The notes under the pieces are model-generated. The model saw only the letters and a program-made list of their open reading frames with translations, made no database searches and had not been told where the DNA came from. A stretch of DNA of 64,000 nucleotides from Sandarakinorhabdus cyanobacteriorum (GTDB taxonomy: Bacteria > Pseudomonadota > Alphaproteobacteria > Sphingomonadales > Sphingomonadaceae), in NCBI RefSeq assembly GCF_002251755.1, contig NZ_NOXT01000121.1, forward strand, positions 1 through 64,000, written 5' to 3'. Position numbers and translations under genes: made by a program. The first letter of the stretch is position 1, and each line of letters starts with the position of its first letter. Shown here piece after piece: positions 34,298 through 42,775 of this stretch.

Positions 34298-35503
34298 ATG
34301 AAACCGTTACCTTGTGGAATGGCGCGGGCGGGATGCGCTGTGCTGCTGGCCCTTTCCGCTTCAGCCGCGATGGCAGCGCCAGAACCGCCAAAAACGGACT
34401 CGCTGGCGCCACCGAATTCGGCCGCAGTGGCAAACCTGACCATCGATCATGGCGACAGGCCGAATCGGGGTGGCGGGCCGACCTTTGTGGTTTCCACCGG
34501 CAAATCCGCAGCGAACATCAACGGCCTTTTCGTCCGCCGTGTGGAGGTGACGCACGGGGACATGGCCTTTGAAGTGGCAAATGGCTGGTCGCTGTCCACA
34601 ACGACACCCGGCTGCAAGGTTCCGCCCACAACCCAGAAGGCGTTCCGCCAGTGCAGCTTCATCCTCCAGCCGAACGACACGCCGTTGGACCGGTTGGGGC
34701 TGCCGGAACCGGGGAGCCATCGCATCCGGATGGCGCTGATCGATGGCAATGGCGAAATCCGCAATTTCGATCTGTTGGCCGATCGCCATTGGGGCTGGAT
34801 CTGGCTGCTGCTGGCCCTGGTGGCTGGCACGGGCGGCGGCGTGCTGGTGGGCCGTTGGCGGGACGGTGGCCGGGCCCAGGTGCAACAATTGTTGGCGGTC
34901 AACAGCGCCCGGGCACAGCTGCATGCGGCGCTGGCAGGCACGGCCTTTGGTGCAAGCCAATTGCTGGGCCTGGCCGATGATCTGGCAAAGCGCATTGCCG
35001 CAGAGCCACATGATCTGCAGGCGGAGGTGGCGGAACTGCAGCGGCGGATCGGGATCGCCACCCGATTGATTGACGGATCAGACAGCACGTCTGCCGAGGT
35101 GATCAGCGGAATGCTGGTCTGGTTGGGCGACCGGCCGGACGGTCTGGTCAAGCCGGTCTCGACAGCCGAGGTTGAAGAGAAACTGCAGCAGCTCACGCCG
35201 GCGGTGGTGATGGCGCAAGCAATGGCTCCCGCTGGCGCCCAGGCTTTGCTGCCAATATCGGCCACACAATTGGAGCCCGACAGCGCGCCGGCCGACCTGC
35301 GCCGCCAGCTGCGCTGGCAGGATGGCAAGGTGCACTACATTCTGCTCAGCCTGTTCGTGCTCGTGGCCTTCGTCGCGCAATGGAGCGCGACCTGGGGCGG
35401 CATTGGCGACGTGGTGACGGCTGTCGCCACCGGCTTTGGTGCCTGGGCCACCCTCAATCAGGGCGTTGATGTCCTGGTCTCCACCGCACGCCGCCGCACT
35501 TGA
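34298..35503 (+). CDS. Unrecognised exported membrane protein, first gene of the peroxidase operon
   Basis: No family is recognised. The 401-residue protein has a signal peptide (GCAVLLALSASAAMAAP) and an extracytoplasmic domain of about 135 residues with a cysteine pair (PGCKVPP and RQCSFIL). One transmembrane helix follows near residue 170 (WIWLLLALVAGTGGGVLVG), then a cytoplasmic alpha-helical part (QVQQLLAVNSARAQLHAALA, LQAEVAELQRRIGIATRLID) and two C-terminal helices (YILLSLFVLVAFVAQWSATW and VVTAVATGFGAWATL). The layout could couple an outside domain to a cytosolic coiled region. The start was chosen for its GGGAGGA site; the frame is open upstream to 34178. Confidence 0.7.
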   Translation: MKPLPCGMARAGCAVLLALSASAAMAAPEPPKTDSLAPPNSAAVANLTIDHGDRPNRGGGPTFVVSTGKSAANINGLFVRRVEVTHGDMAFEVANGWSLSTTTPGCKVPPTTQKAFRQCSFILQPNDTPLDRLGLPEPGSHRIRMALIDGNGEIRNFDLLADRHWGWIWLLLALVAGTGGGVLVGRWRDGGRAQVQQLLAVNSARAQLHAALAGTAFGASQLLGLADDLAKRIAAEPHDLQAEVAELQRRIGIATRLIDGSDSTSAEVISGMLVWLGDRPDGLVKPVSTAEVEEKLQQLTPAVVMAQAMAPAGAQALLPISATQLEPDSAPADLRRQLRWQDGKVHYILLSLFVLVAFVAQWSATWGGIGDVVTAVATGFGAWATLNQGVDVLVSTARRRT

Positions 35504-35532
35504 TCCGAATTTGCCGAAGGGGAGGATTTGCC

Positions 35533-36345
35533 ATGAAGATCAACTTGTTTGCTGCCGGGATGATGCTCTGGGCCACAGGCGCAACCGCTGCCGAGCTCCC
35601 GCTTGCCACCAACCGCTTGGCCGCGACAGTCACGCTGACGCGCGGGCAATGCGAGGGTCCCGATGAGCAGGCCGCCCCCGCTGCCACAGCTGCCGGCCCC
35701 GTCCTGATCGGCATCGTGGCCTCGGCTGCCGTGAATTTGGTCGGCAGCCTGCTGCAGCAATGGCGCGACGGTGCCAGCGGCCAATTCCTGGCCACCGGTG
35801 TGGTCGATAGCCCACTCTGCAACGGCGTCCACACCCTCAAGATTGAGCGCAAGCTGCTTGTCAGCGGCGGCAAGATGGAGCCATTCGAACTGACCGCGAA
35901 ACTGGCGAACAAGGACGGCCAGCTCACGCTGACACCGAACCAGCTGTCCTACGGGAGCACCTCTGCTGCTCGGCAAACCCGAACCAAGCATGTGTCGATC
36001 GTGCCCGCTTTCAGCAGCCAGGCGCCAAGTGACGGCAAAACGGTCAATGAGGAAAAGGCGCTCGCGTCCTTCCGGTTGAACTTTGGCGAACTCGAGATGG
36101 GCAAGCGATATGATGCAAGCCTGTTGGAAGGCACCGCGGTTATGGCCTCGCTGCCCAAGGACACCAAGGGCTTCAACATGGCCGCGCTGGTGACCGAAAG
36201 CCGCGAGGCCGGGCCGGCCCTGAAGGCGCTGGTCGATGCCTATGCCGACGGCAAGGATGACCTGGCCAAGACCTTGGCCAAGCTCATCGAAAAGACCGCC
36301 GGGATCAAGAGCGACGACGCCAAGACGAAAACCGACAGCAAATAA
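35533..36345 (+). CDS. Unrecognised exported protein, second gene of the peroxidase operon
   Basis: The 270-residue precursor has a signal peptide (INLFAAGMMLWATGATAAE) and no known family that I can name. Near residue 55 a hydrophobic segment (GPVLIGIVASAAVNLVGSLL) may insert into a membrane. The middle looks beta-rich (HTLKIERKLLVSGG, DGQLTLTPNQLSYG), and the end is a charged, Lys/Asp-rich helix (DDLAKTLAKLIEKTAGIKSD). It follows the previous gene by 29 bp with GGGGAGG before the ATG at 35533 and precedes the haem peroxidase by 24 bp. Confidence 0.7.
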   Translation: MKINLFAAGMMLWATGATAAELPLATNRLAATVTLTRGQCEGPDEQAAPAATAAGPVLIGIVASAAVNLVGSLLQQWRDGASGQFLATGVVDSPLCNGVHTLKIERKLLVSGGKMEPFELTAKLANKDGQLTLTPNQLSYGSTSAARQTRTKHVSIVPAFSSQAPSDGKTVNEEKALASFRLNFGELEMGKRYDASLLEGTAVMASLPKDTKGFNMAALVTESREAGPALKALVDAYADGKDDLAKTLAKLIEKTAGIKSDDAKTKTDSK

Positions 36346-36369
36346 TCGAAACACGAGGGGAGACAGGAC

Positions 36370-38100
36370 ATGCTCTATTCCATCGGTCACGGATCCGTGG
36401 TGGTGTTGCGGGCTGGCACACCGGAAGGCGGCCAGGGCGAGATGGCGGCTGGCATCGTGGCCGCCTTTGCCGATAACGGCCGTCGGGCCACCGGCACTGC
36501 CGGCACCACTGGCGCCACCGGCAGTTTCGGCTTCCTGTTCCCGGGGGCGCCGCTGTTCCCGGCCCAGCCCAACATCGGGACGCTGCTCGACAATCTGGGC
36601 AATGCGATGGCCGAAACATCGGATGCGGAGGTCAGCACCCCGCCCAAGCCCAGCCTGCCGGCCATCTTCACCTATTTCGGCCAATTCGTTGATCACGACA
36701 TCACCGCCGCCACCGACAGCGATCCCGGCAACAATTCGCCGTTGCGGATCATGGTCAATGATCTGCAGCAGGCCAATCGCAGCCTGGTGGTGACCACCCT
36801 GCAGAATCTGCGTTTGGGCACACTGGGGCTGGACAGTGTCTATGGCGATGGCACCGATCAGTCGCCGGCCGTGCTGCGGCTGGAACGGCAGTTGCGCGAT
36901 CCCGATGGCCTGCGCATGCGGGTGGGCAGCGTGGTGCCGACGCCGGGCGCCAACGGCCGACCGCCCCGCCTGCCGGTTGAATTGCCGGGCAAACATCCGC
37001 GTCAGGCCGATCTGCCGCGCATGGGGCTGGTGGTGCCGTCCGTCATTCCCCAGGATCAACTGCCGCCACAACTGGCGAGCCTGCCAGAGGACAGCCTCAA
37101 GCGGCGCGCGCTGATCGCCGATGCCCGCAACGATGAAAATCTGGTGGTGGCCCAATTGCACACCGCGGTGCTGCGCTTCCACAATGCCATGGTCGATCGG
37201 CTCGGCGATGCCGCCACCTTCGAGGCGGCGCGCGATCTGACCGTGCTGCATTATCAATGGCTGGTGGGCGAACATTATCTGCCCGGCATCTGCGATCCGG
37301 CCATTGTTGCCGATGTGAAGGCGCGCGGCGCCCCGCTCTATGCCCATATGCTGGCTGCCGGCCGGCGCGCGGGCACCGTGCCGGTGGAATTCGCCACCGC
37401 CGCCTTCCGCTTCGGCCACTCGATGGTGCGCGAAGCCTATGACTACAACAGCAATTTCGAGATTGGTGGCATAGCCGCGACGCTCAATCTCCTGTTCCTG
37501 TTCACCGGGCGCTCCTCGAACCCGCTCGGCGGGGAAGGCGTCACCGGCCTGCCTGACAATTGGGTGATCGACTGGGCACGCTTTGTGGACAGGCACGACC
37601 AGGATCGGTTGGCCCGGCCGATCGATACCCGGCTGGCGCAAACCCTGAACAGGCTGCCCAATGAAAGCAGCCCGACCTTCAACGATCTGATCAAGTCGCT
37701 GGCCCGGCGCAATCTGCGCCGTGGCTATGCCCTGGGCCTGCCCAGCGCCCAGACCTTGATCGCCGAAATGAAGGCCGCCGGCATCGCCGATATTCCGGTG
37801 ATGAGCGATGCGGACCTGCGCGGCCCGGACAACCAGCGCCGGGCCGCCCTCGATGCCGGCAACTTCGTGCAGCACACCCCGCTCTGGTATTATATCCTGC
37901 GCGAGGCTGAAATTTCCTCCGGCCCGCATCTCGGGCCATTGGGATCGCGCATCGTCGCCGAAACCCTGTGGGGCCTGCTGCTCAACGATCCCCGCGCCTA
38001 CCCCGGCCGCGGCTGGACCCCGGCGGCAGCACCTGGCGCTGCCACCCACGGGCCCATCGATGGCTTTGAGGCCTTCCTGCGCGCCGCAGGTGCCCTGTGA
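36370..38100 (+). CDS. Animal-type haem peroxidase
   Basis: The 576-residue protein belongs to the peroxidase-cyclooxygenase superfamily. Aligned by eye to myeloperoxidase, the distal site is FGQFVDHDI with Gln105, Asp108, distal His109 and calcium-site Asp110. ADARNDENL gives catalytic Arg253 and Glu256, the latter equivalent to the haem-ester Glu. The proximal ligand is His350 in AAFRFGHSMV. The Tyr three residues before the proximal His that defines cyclooxygenases is Arg here, so this is a peroxidase and not a fatty-acid dioxygenase. No signal peptide is present, so secretion would need another route. Its last bases overlap the patatin gene (GTGA). H2O2 could come from the nearby FAD oxidase. 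Confidence 0.9.
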   Translation: MLYSIGHGSVVVLRAGTPEGGQGEMAAGIVAAFADNGRRATGTAGTTGATGSFGFLFPGAPLFPAQPNIGTLLDNLGNAMAETSDAEVSTPPKPSLPAIFTYFGQFVDHDITAATDSDPGNNSPLRIMVNDLQQANRSLVVTTLQNLRLGTLGLDSVYGDGTDQSPAVLRLERQLRDPDGLRMRVGSVVPTPGANGRPPRLPVELPGKHPRQADLPRMGLVVPSVIPQDQLPPQLASLPEDSLKRRALIADARNDENLVVAQLHTAVLRFHNAMVDRLGDAATFEAARDLTVLHYQWLVGEHYLPGICDPAIVADVKARGAPLYAHMLAAGRRAGTVPVEFATAAFRFGHSMVREAYDYNSNFEIGGIAATLNLLFLFTGRSSNPLGGEGVTGLPDNWVIDWARFVDRHDQDRLARPIDTRLAQTLNRLPNESSPTFNDLIKSLARRNLRRGYALGLPSAQTLIAEMKAAGIADIPVMSDADLRGPDNQRRAALDAGNFVQHTPLWYYILREAEISSGPHLGPLGSRIVAETLWGLLLNDPRAYPGRGWTPAAAPGAATHGPIDGFEAFLRAAGAL

Positions 38101-39641
38101 GCCGGCGCCCGCGCACCCTGCGGCTGGCCCTGCTGGCCGGCACCGCCGCCCTGTTGGCCGGCTGCGGCGGCAAGACCCGCGTGCAGATTGCCGATCCACA
38201 GGTCTGCCCGCTGACGTTGCTTGATATCAGCACCGATCCGATCCCCAGCAAGCCGGCCACCGGCGCTGCCACTGCAACAGCCGCGACCGCCAAAGCCGAA
38301 CCACCGCCGCCGGAAAGCCCATTTTTCTCAGAGGTGAAACGGGCGCTGAAATCGTATCGCTACACGCCGAAGCCCACGGCTGCCCCATCTGATGGGGCCG
38401 TTCCCGCAGCCGCCGCCGTCCCAGCGGCGGCCCCAGCGCCCAGCGGACCGCCATTTGAACGGCGCGCGCTGGTGCTGTCGGGCGGCGGCAAATGGGGCAG
38501 CTTCGGCGCCGGCTTCCTGCAGGCGCTCTATGGCAATGATGCCGGCTGGGCGGGTGGCCCGAAGGAGTTCGCCGTGGTGACCGGGGTCAGCACCGGCGCA
38601 TTGCAGGCGCCCTTCATGTTTGTCGCCGCCGAAAAGGTGAAAAACGGCAACACCCGCTACACGGCCGCCGCCGATACTCTGCTGGCCAAAACCGACGTGC
38701 CGGTGGGCAAGCGCACCTACCTCGATGATCTGCCGCTTGCCTATCGCATCAGCCGGTCCAAGAGCGTCGTTGATCTTCATGTCAAATCGGCCGGCAGCCT
38801 TGATCTCTGGGCCGGCATCACCGCGCTGCGCAAGGGCAGTCTGGGCGATCTGAAGGGGCTGCGCACCCGGCTCGCCGCCCTGGTGGACGATGGCATGTTG
38901 GAAGCGATTGCCAAGGGCGAAGACGCTGACCGCAAACTCTTCGTCGGCATCGTCGATTTCGACAGCGGACGCCCGTTCGCCGTCGACATGACCAAGCTTG
39001 CCAAAGCCTATACGGATGCGGCCGATACCGACAAACCCCGGCTGATCGGCTGCTTCCACGATGTGCTGGTCGCATCCTCATCGGAACCACTGCTGGCCCA
39101 GCCAGTGTTCATCCGCAGACAAGCACCAAAGGGACAGAAGCAGGATGATGAACCAACCCGCATGTACATGGATGGCGGTGTCCGCCACGGCGTGTTCCTG
39201 CGTGAGGTCGTCGATGCCGCCCAGGGACAGACGAAGCAGGAAACCACCGTCATCATCAACGGCACGCTCACCCCTGCGGATCGCAGCGGGGATTCCGGCT
39301 GGATGGCGAAATGGGATCTGCTCGGTCTGGTGCGGCGGGCCCAGGCCCTGGTGACGGATCAGCTTTATCAATCATCGGTGGAACGCGTGCGCGATTTTGC
39401 CGTGGCCCAGGGCGTTGTGCGCATCAAGACCGCACGCAACTATGAGAAGCATGTCTATGCCAGCAAAACCGGCGATCCGGTTCCGAACCAAAGCATGATG
39501 TGCAAGGACTGGCAAAAGGCCGAACAGAACGAAGGCTTCCCGCTGATGTTCATGCGCTGCCTGATCGATTTCGGTGCAAAGGAAGCCGGGCACCCCAATG
39601 GCAAGCCGAACTGGGATCTGGTGCGCCCCGAACCATCCTGA
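38097..39641 (+). CDS. Patatin-like phospholipase lipoprotein
   Basis: The 514-residue precursor starts at a GTG overlapping the peroxidase stop by 4 bp. Lipobox LLAGC (ALLAGTAALLAGC) predicts a lipoprotein. After a Pro/Ala-rich linker the patatin domain starts near residue 120: oxyanion loop LSGGGKWGSFGAGFLQAL, nucleophile elbow GVSTGAL and the catalytic-dyad aspartate in YMDGGVRHG. Patatins are Ser-Asp lipid acyl hydrolases. The C-terminal 120 residues have two conserved-looking cysteines (MMCKDW and MRCLID). Its coupling to the peroxidase implies joint action in the envelope. Confidence 0.9.
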   Translation: MSRRPRTLRLALLAGTAALLAGCGGKTRVQIADPQVCPLTLLDISTDPIPSKPATGAATATAATAKAEPPPPESPFFSEVKRALKSYRYTPKPTAAPSDGAVPAAAAVPAAAPAPSGPPFERRALVLSGGGKWGSFGAGFLQALYGNDAGWAGGPKEFAVVTGVSTGALQAPFMFVAAEKVKNGNTRYTAAADTLLAKTDVPVGKRTYLDDLPLAYRISRSKSVVDLHVKSAGSLDLWAGITALRKGSLGDLKGLRTRLAALVDDGMLEAIAKGEDADRKLFVGIVDFDSGRPFAVDMTKLAKAYTDAADTDKPRLIGCFHDVLVASSSEPLLAQPVFIRRQAPKGQKQDDEPTRMYMDGGVRHGVFLREVVDAAQGQTKQETTVIINGTLTPADRSGDSGWMAKWDLLGLVRRAQALVTDQLYQSSVERVRDFAVAQGVVRIKTARNYEKHVYASKTGDPVPNQSMMCKDWQKAEQNEGFPLMFMRCLIDFGAKEAGHPNGKPNWDLVRPEPS

Positions 39642-39682
39642 TCTCGTCCCCGGCAGTTGATCCGCCCGGGCTCAAACATCGC

Positions 39683-39722
39683 GCGCGTCATGGGCCGGGA
39701 ACAACCCCAGCCCATGACGCGC
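39683..39722. terminator. 13-bp inverted repeat after the patatin gene
   Basis: GCGCGTCATGGGC (39683-39695) pairs perfectly with 39710-39722 over a 14-nt loop. It lies 41 bp after the patatin stop with no T-run, so it may be a Rho-assisted end of the peroxidase operon, or an operator for the thioesterase gene that follows. Confidence 0.5.
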
Positions 39723-39839
39723 CGCGCCTGGGCGCCAGACACCATTTGCCGTATTGGTTTCCGCCCCATCTGTCCCGATAGGATGCCACCGGGGACGAAC
39801 CACAGCGCACCACAGGTGCACCATACCGGGGGGCATGAA

Positions 39840-40220
39840 TTGGCACCAGACGGCTTTCGCGAACCCGCCATCCGCATCACCGCCATGCCGGCCGATGCCA
39901 ACCCGGCCGGCGACATCTTCGGCGGCTGGCTGATGGCCCAGATGGACATGGCCGCCGGCATCGCCGCCGCCCGCCGCAGCAAGGGCCGCTGCGCCACCGT
40001 CGCCGTGGAGGCGATGACCTTCCTGCAACCCGTGCGCATCGGCGACGAAGTCACCGTCTACGCCGATCTGGTCAAGGTCGGCCGCACCTCCATCACCATC
40101 GAAGTCGAAGCCTGGCGCCGCCCCCGCTCCGCCGAGGAACGCACCCAGGTCACCCACGCCCGCTTCATCTTCGTCGCCATCGACGCCGACGGCAAACCCC
40201 GCGTGGTCCCACCGGCGTAA
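39840..40220 (+). CDS. YciA-type acyl-CoA thioesterase (hotdog fold)
   Basis: The 126-residue hotdog protein carries the family core NPAGDIFGGWLMAQMDMAAG with the catalytic Asp in the 'GG..MAQMD' helix. RCATVAVEAMTFLQPVRIGD and a final basic strand (THARFIFVAID) follow. E. coli YciA is 132 residues. The start is a TTG at 39840 preceded at 7 nt by GGGGGG; an in-frame ATG at 39783 would add a non-conserved 19-residue leader. Such enzymes release CoA from a range of acyl-CoAs. Confidence 0.85.
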   Translation: MAPDGFREPAIRITAMPADANPAGDIFGGWLMAQMDMAAGIAAARRSKGRCATVAVEAMTFLQPVRIGDEVTVYADLVKVGRTSITIEVEAWRRPRSAEERTQVTHARFIFVAIDADGKPRVVPPA

Positions 40221-40233
40221 GTCGATCCCCAAT

Positions 40234-40300
40234 CGATCCTCCCCAGCCGCAGGATGGGGAGGGGGACCACAGAAGCTGGTGGAGGGGTCGCGCCGCCGGA
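40234..40300. repeat. G+C-rich intergenic palindromic repeat, degenerate copy
   Basis: CCTCCCC (40238-40244) and GGGGAGG (40256-40262) form a short stem, followed by CCAC..GTGG and GGAGGGGTC. The arrangement resembles a dispersed repeat common between genes of sphingomonads (recollection). It is related in sequence style to the element at 29240-29349. Confidence 0.6.
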
Positions 40301-40372
40301 GCCATGGCACCAACGCCGACCCTGCATTCTCGCCCTGTCCTACAACGAACCAAATGGGTTACATTCTCGTTC

Positions 40373-40903
40373 ATGGACAGCTATCTCGACCTCGTGCCCC
40401 AGGCCCCGCATCGCCAGAACCACAACGGCTGGACGCCGGAGCGGCAGCAGCGGTTTCTCAACCATCTTGGGGTGCATGGCAGTGTGGCGGCGGCGGCGCG
40501 GCATGTGGGGATGAGCCGGCAATCGGCTTATTGGTTGCGGCGGCAGCCGCTGGGGGCGGAATTTGGTGCGGCCTGGGATGCGGCGTTGGCGGACCGGGAC
40601 CGGTTGATTGATGATGTGGCGATGGATCGTCTGCTCGATGGGGAGGAGGAGGTGATCGAGCGCGAGGGCGTGGTGGCGGCGGTGCGGCGGCGGCCGGTGG
40701 ATGTGCGCTTGCTGCTGTTCCACCTCAAGCGGGTGGAACAGCGGAAAATCGTGGAATTGCAACGCCAGAATCCGGTGGATTCGACAATTGTGTCAAAACT
40801 GCGCGCCGAACTGCGGGCGTTGGCGGAGATGCCATACGACCCGGAGGATGATATGCTGGCCCCGCCGTGGCCGGCGGCGCCGTTCACTTCTGCCGACGGA
40901 TGA
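40373..40903 (+). CDS. Small helix-turn-helix protein of unknown role
   Basis: The 176-residue protein has a clear helix-turn-helix near residues 28-55 (RQQRFLNHLGVHGSVAAAAR, then HVGMSRQSAYWLRRQP), like the DNA-binding part of phage terminase small subunits and resolvases. The rest is helical and charged (RLLDGEEEVIEREGVVAAVR, DVRLLLFHLKRVEQRKIVEL). The ATG at 40373 (MDSYLDLVPQ) is preferred to an upstream in-frame ATG that would add repeat-derived sequence. Similar stand-alone proteins occur in sphingomonads beside intergenic repeats. Its 3' end overlaps the convergent carboxypeptidase gene by 20 bp. Confidence 0.7.
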   Translation: MDSYLDLVPQAPHRQNHNGWTPERQQRFLNHLGVHGSVAAAARHVGMSRQSAYWLRRQPLGAEFGAAWDAALADRDRLIDDVAMDRLLDGEEEVIEREGVVAAVRRRPVDVRLLLFHLKRVEQRKIVELQRQNPVDSTIVSKLRAELRALAEMPYDPEDDMLAPPWPAAPFTSADG

Positions 40904-42377
40904 AATCCCTGAGATCGTTTGACAATTTCACCCGGCTGGGGCCGTGGACATACATCATGTGGCCGGCGTCGTAATAATGATATTCCACCCGGTCCGTGGG
41001 CCAGCCGGGGCGGTTCATCGAATATTCGGCGAAGGCGAACGGGGTGGCGAAATCATACCAGCCCTGGCCCACCCAGACCTTGGTGCGGCTGTTCTCCCGC
41101 AGCGTGCGGGCAAGGCCGGGGGCAACGTTGACATAGGCATCGCGGCCATTGCCCAGCCGCCAATCCCATGGGCCAACGCCGCCGATGGAGACATAGCTAC
41201 GGTCGGTCTTGTAGCCGAGATCACCGCGCAAGTAAGCATTCACCGCCGCCGGGTAGGAGGCATCGATGCCATAGAAGCTGGGGTCGTTGTCGGGCCCCTC
41301 GCCGGCATTGTCATAATCCTTGCCGGTGTAGCGGGCATCAAGCCGGCCGATGGTGAGGCCGCGGTCGCGCAGCAGTTCCTTGTAGAAGCGGCCCGGGGTG
41401 ACGCGCAGATTGGCCTGTTCCAGATAGGTTTCCGACAGGCCGGTGAGGCGGGCCAATTCCTTGCGGATGGCGGCGCGCTCGGCGGCGGGCAGGCTGTTCC
41501 CCTTGATCAGCGCGCTGATGTAGGGGCCGGTGGCAAAGGCGCGGGCTTCGGCGGCCCAGGCCTCCACGCTCGCCGGCTTGCCCGCGATCTTGTCGTGATA
41601 CCAGGCGGCGGCGGCATAGCTGGGCAGCAGGCCCATATATTGCATCTCGTTGCCTTCATCCTCGGCCTCAAGCCCGAAATCGAGGATGGCGGAAATGAGC
41701 ACGACACCGTTCAGCGCCACATCATTATAGCCCTTGTTGAGCTCATGGGCGACGGCGGCAGAGCGGGTGGTGCCATAGGATTCGCCGCCCAGGAACTTGG
41801 GCGCGTTCCAGCGGTTGTGCTCATTGAGCCAGAGCCGGATGAACTCGGCGACCGAACGGGCATCGCTGTTGACGCCCCAGAATTCCTTGGGATCGGTCTT
41901 GCCCAGGGCATGGCTCCAGCCGGTGCCAACGGGATCGATGAACACCAGATCGGCCACGTCGAGCAGCGATTCGGGGTTGTCCGTGATGTCATAGGGCGGG
42001 GCGCCATCATCCTTGGCATCAGGGATGTTCACCCGCTTCGGGCCAAAAGCGCCCATGTGCAGCCACAGCGAACCCGAACCGGGGCCGCCGTTGAACAGGA
42101 AGAACACCGGGCGGTTCGGCTCCGGATTGTCCTTGAGGTACGTGGTGGAGAAGATGGCGGCGGTGGGCTTGCCGTCCTTGTCCTTCAGGAAGGTTTCACC
42201 GGCGATCGCCGTGTAGTTCATCTTGACGCCGCCGAAGGTGCCGCTGCGCTTGACCACCACGCGGTTGGGGCTGGGCATGGCGCTGTCCGCCTTTTCGGCG
42301 GGCTTGTCGGCGGTCTGGGCCACGGCCGGCAGTGCGAGGGCAGCCGAAAGGGCCAACAGCGAAACGAAACGCAGCAT
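40884..42377 (-). CDS. Secreted S10-family serine carboxypeptidase
   Basis: The precursor is about 497 residues with a signal peptide (MLRFVSLLALSAALALPAVA). Peptidase S10 landmarks are FFLFNGGPGSGSLWLHMGAF (oxyanion region), the nucleophile serine in LGGESYGTTRSAA and the catalytic histidine in DAGHMMYVHGPS; an aspartate is expected about 60 residues before the His. These enzymes remove C-terminal residues from peptides in the periplasm or outside. The start at 42377 is 6 nt after GGGGAGG; ATG codons at 42383 and 42392 in frame are alternatives adding two to five residues. The 3' end overlaps the HTH gene. Confidence 0.9.
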   Translation of the reverse strand: MLRFVSLLALSAALALPAVAQTADKPAEKADSAMPSPNRVVVKRSGTFGGVKMNYTAIAGETFLKDKDGKPTAAIFSTTYLKDNPEPNRPVFFLFNGGPGSGSLWLHMGAFGPKRVNIPDAKDDGAPPYDITDNPESLLDVADLVFIDPVGTGWSHALGKTDPKEFWGVNSDARSVAEFIRLWLNEHNRWNAPKFLGGESYGTTRSAAVAHELNKGYNDVALNGVVLISAILDFGLEAEDEGNEMQYMGLLPSYAAAAWYHDKIAGKPASVEAWAAEARAFATGPYISALIKGNSLPAAERAAIRKELARLTGLSETYLEQANLRVTPGRFYKELLRDRGLTIGRLDARYTGKDYDNAGEGPDNDPSFYGIDASYPAAVNAYLRGDLGYKTDRSYVSIGGVGPWDWRLGNGRDAYVNVAPGLARTLRENSRTKVWVGQGWYDFATPFAFAEYSMNRPGWPTDRVEYHYYDAGHMMYVHGPSRVKLSNDLRDFIRRQK

Positions 42378-42431
42378 CTTCATCCTCCCCATCTTGCCGA
42401 CGTGATTAGCCGGCCATGGGAAGGCGCGCAA

Positions 42432-42740
42432 TCAATAGCCGTCAGACGCGGCCGCCCAGGCAATCGGCGGCGGGGTGACGATGGGGGCGCGAGCCGGCTT
42501 GGGCTGTTCCACCGGCGCGGCGGCAGCCGGGGCCGATCTCGCCAGTTGCCCCAGCCCCCACGCCCCCACCGCCATGGCCGCCAGGCCCAGCGGCGAGACG
42601 CGGCGCAGCGCAAACGGCAGGGCGACGGCGGCAACATTGCCGATGGGCCCCAGATCGGCGCCCTTCACCCGGGCGGCAATCTGGCGGGTGGCGGCGGCAG
42701 CGGCGGCGCGAACGGCAAGACGGGCAAGCGGATTGGCCAT
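42432..42740 (-). CDS. Small membrane-associated protein of unknown function
   Basis: This 102-residue, very Ala-rich protein has a basic N terminus, one or two hydrophobic segments (IGNVAAVALPFALR and PLGLAAMAVGAWGLGQLA) and a Pro-rich C-terminal tail. No family is recognised. It lies 55 bp upstream of the carboxypeptidase gene on the same strand. Its codon choice resembles that of neighbours and a GGAGC-like site precedes the ATG, so it is probably real. Confidence 0.6.
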   Translation of the reverse strand: MANPLARLAVRAAAAAATRQIAARVKGADLGPIGNVAAVALPFALRRVSPLGLAAMAVGAWGLGQLARSAPAAAAPVEQPKPARAPIVTPPPIAWAAASDGY

Positions 42741-42775
42741 GAGTCGGCTCCTTTGGATGCAGGATCATAGCACAG

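Noticed and set aside
36370-38100. Cyclooxygenase-like oxylipin synthesis with the patatin as fatty-acid supplier
   Set aside because: The Tyr three residues before the proximal His of cyclooxygenases and related dioxygenases is Arg in RFGH, and the remaining residues fit the peroxidase branch.
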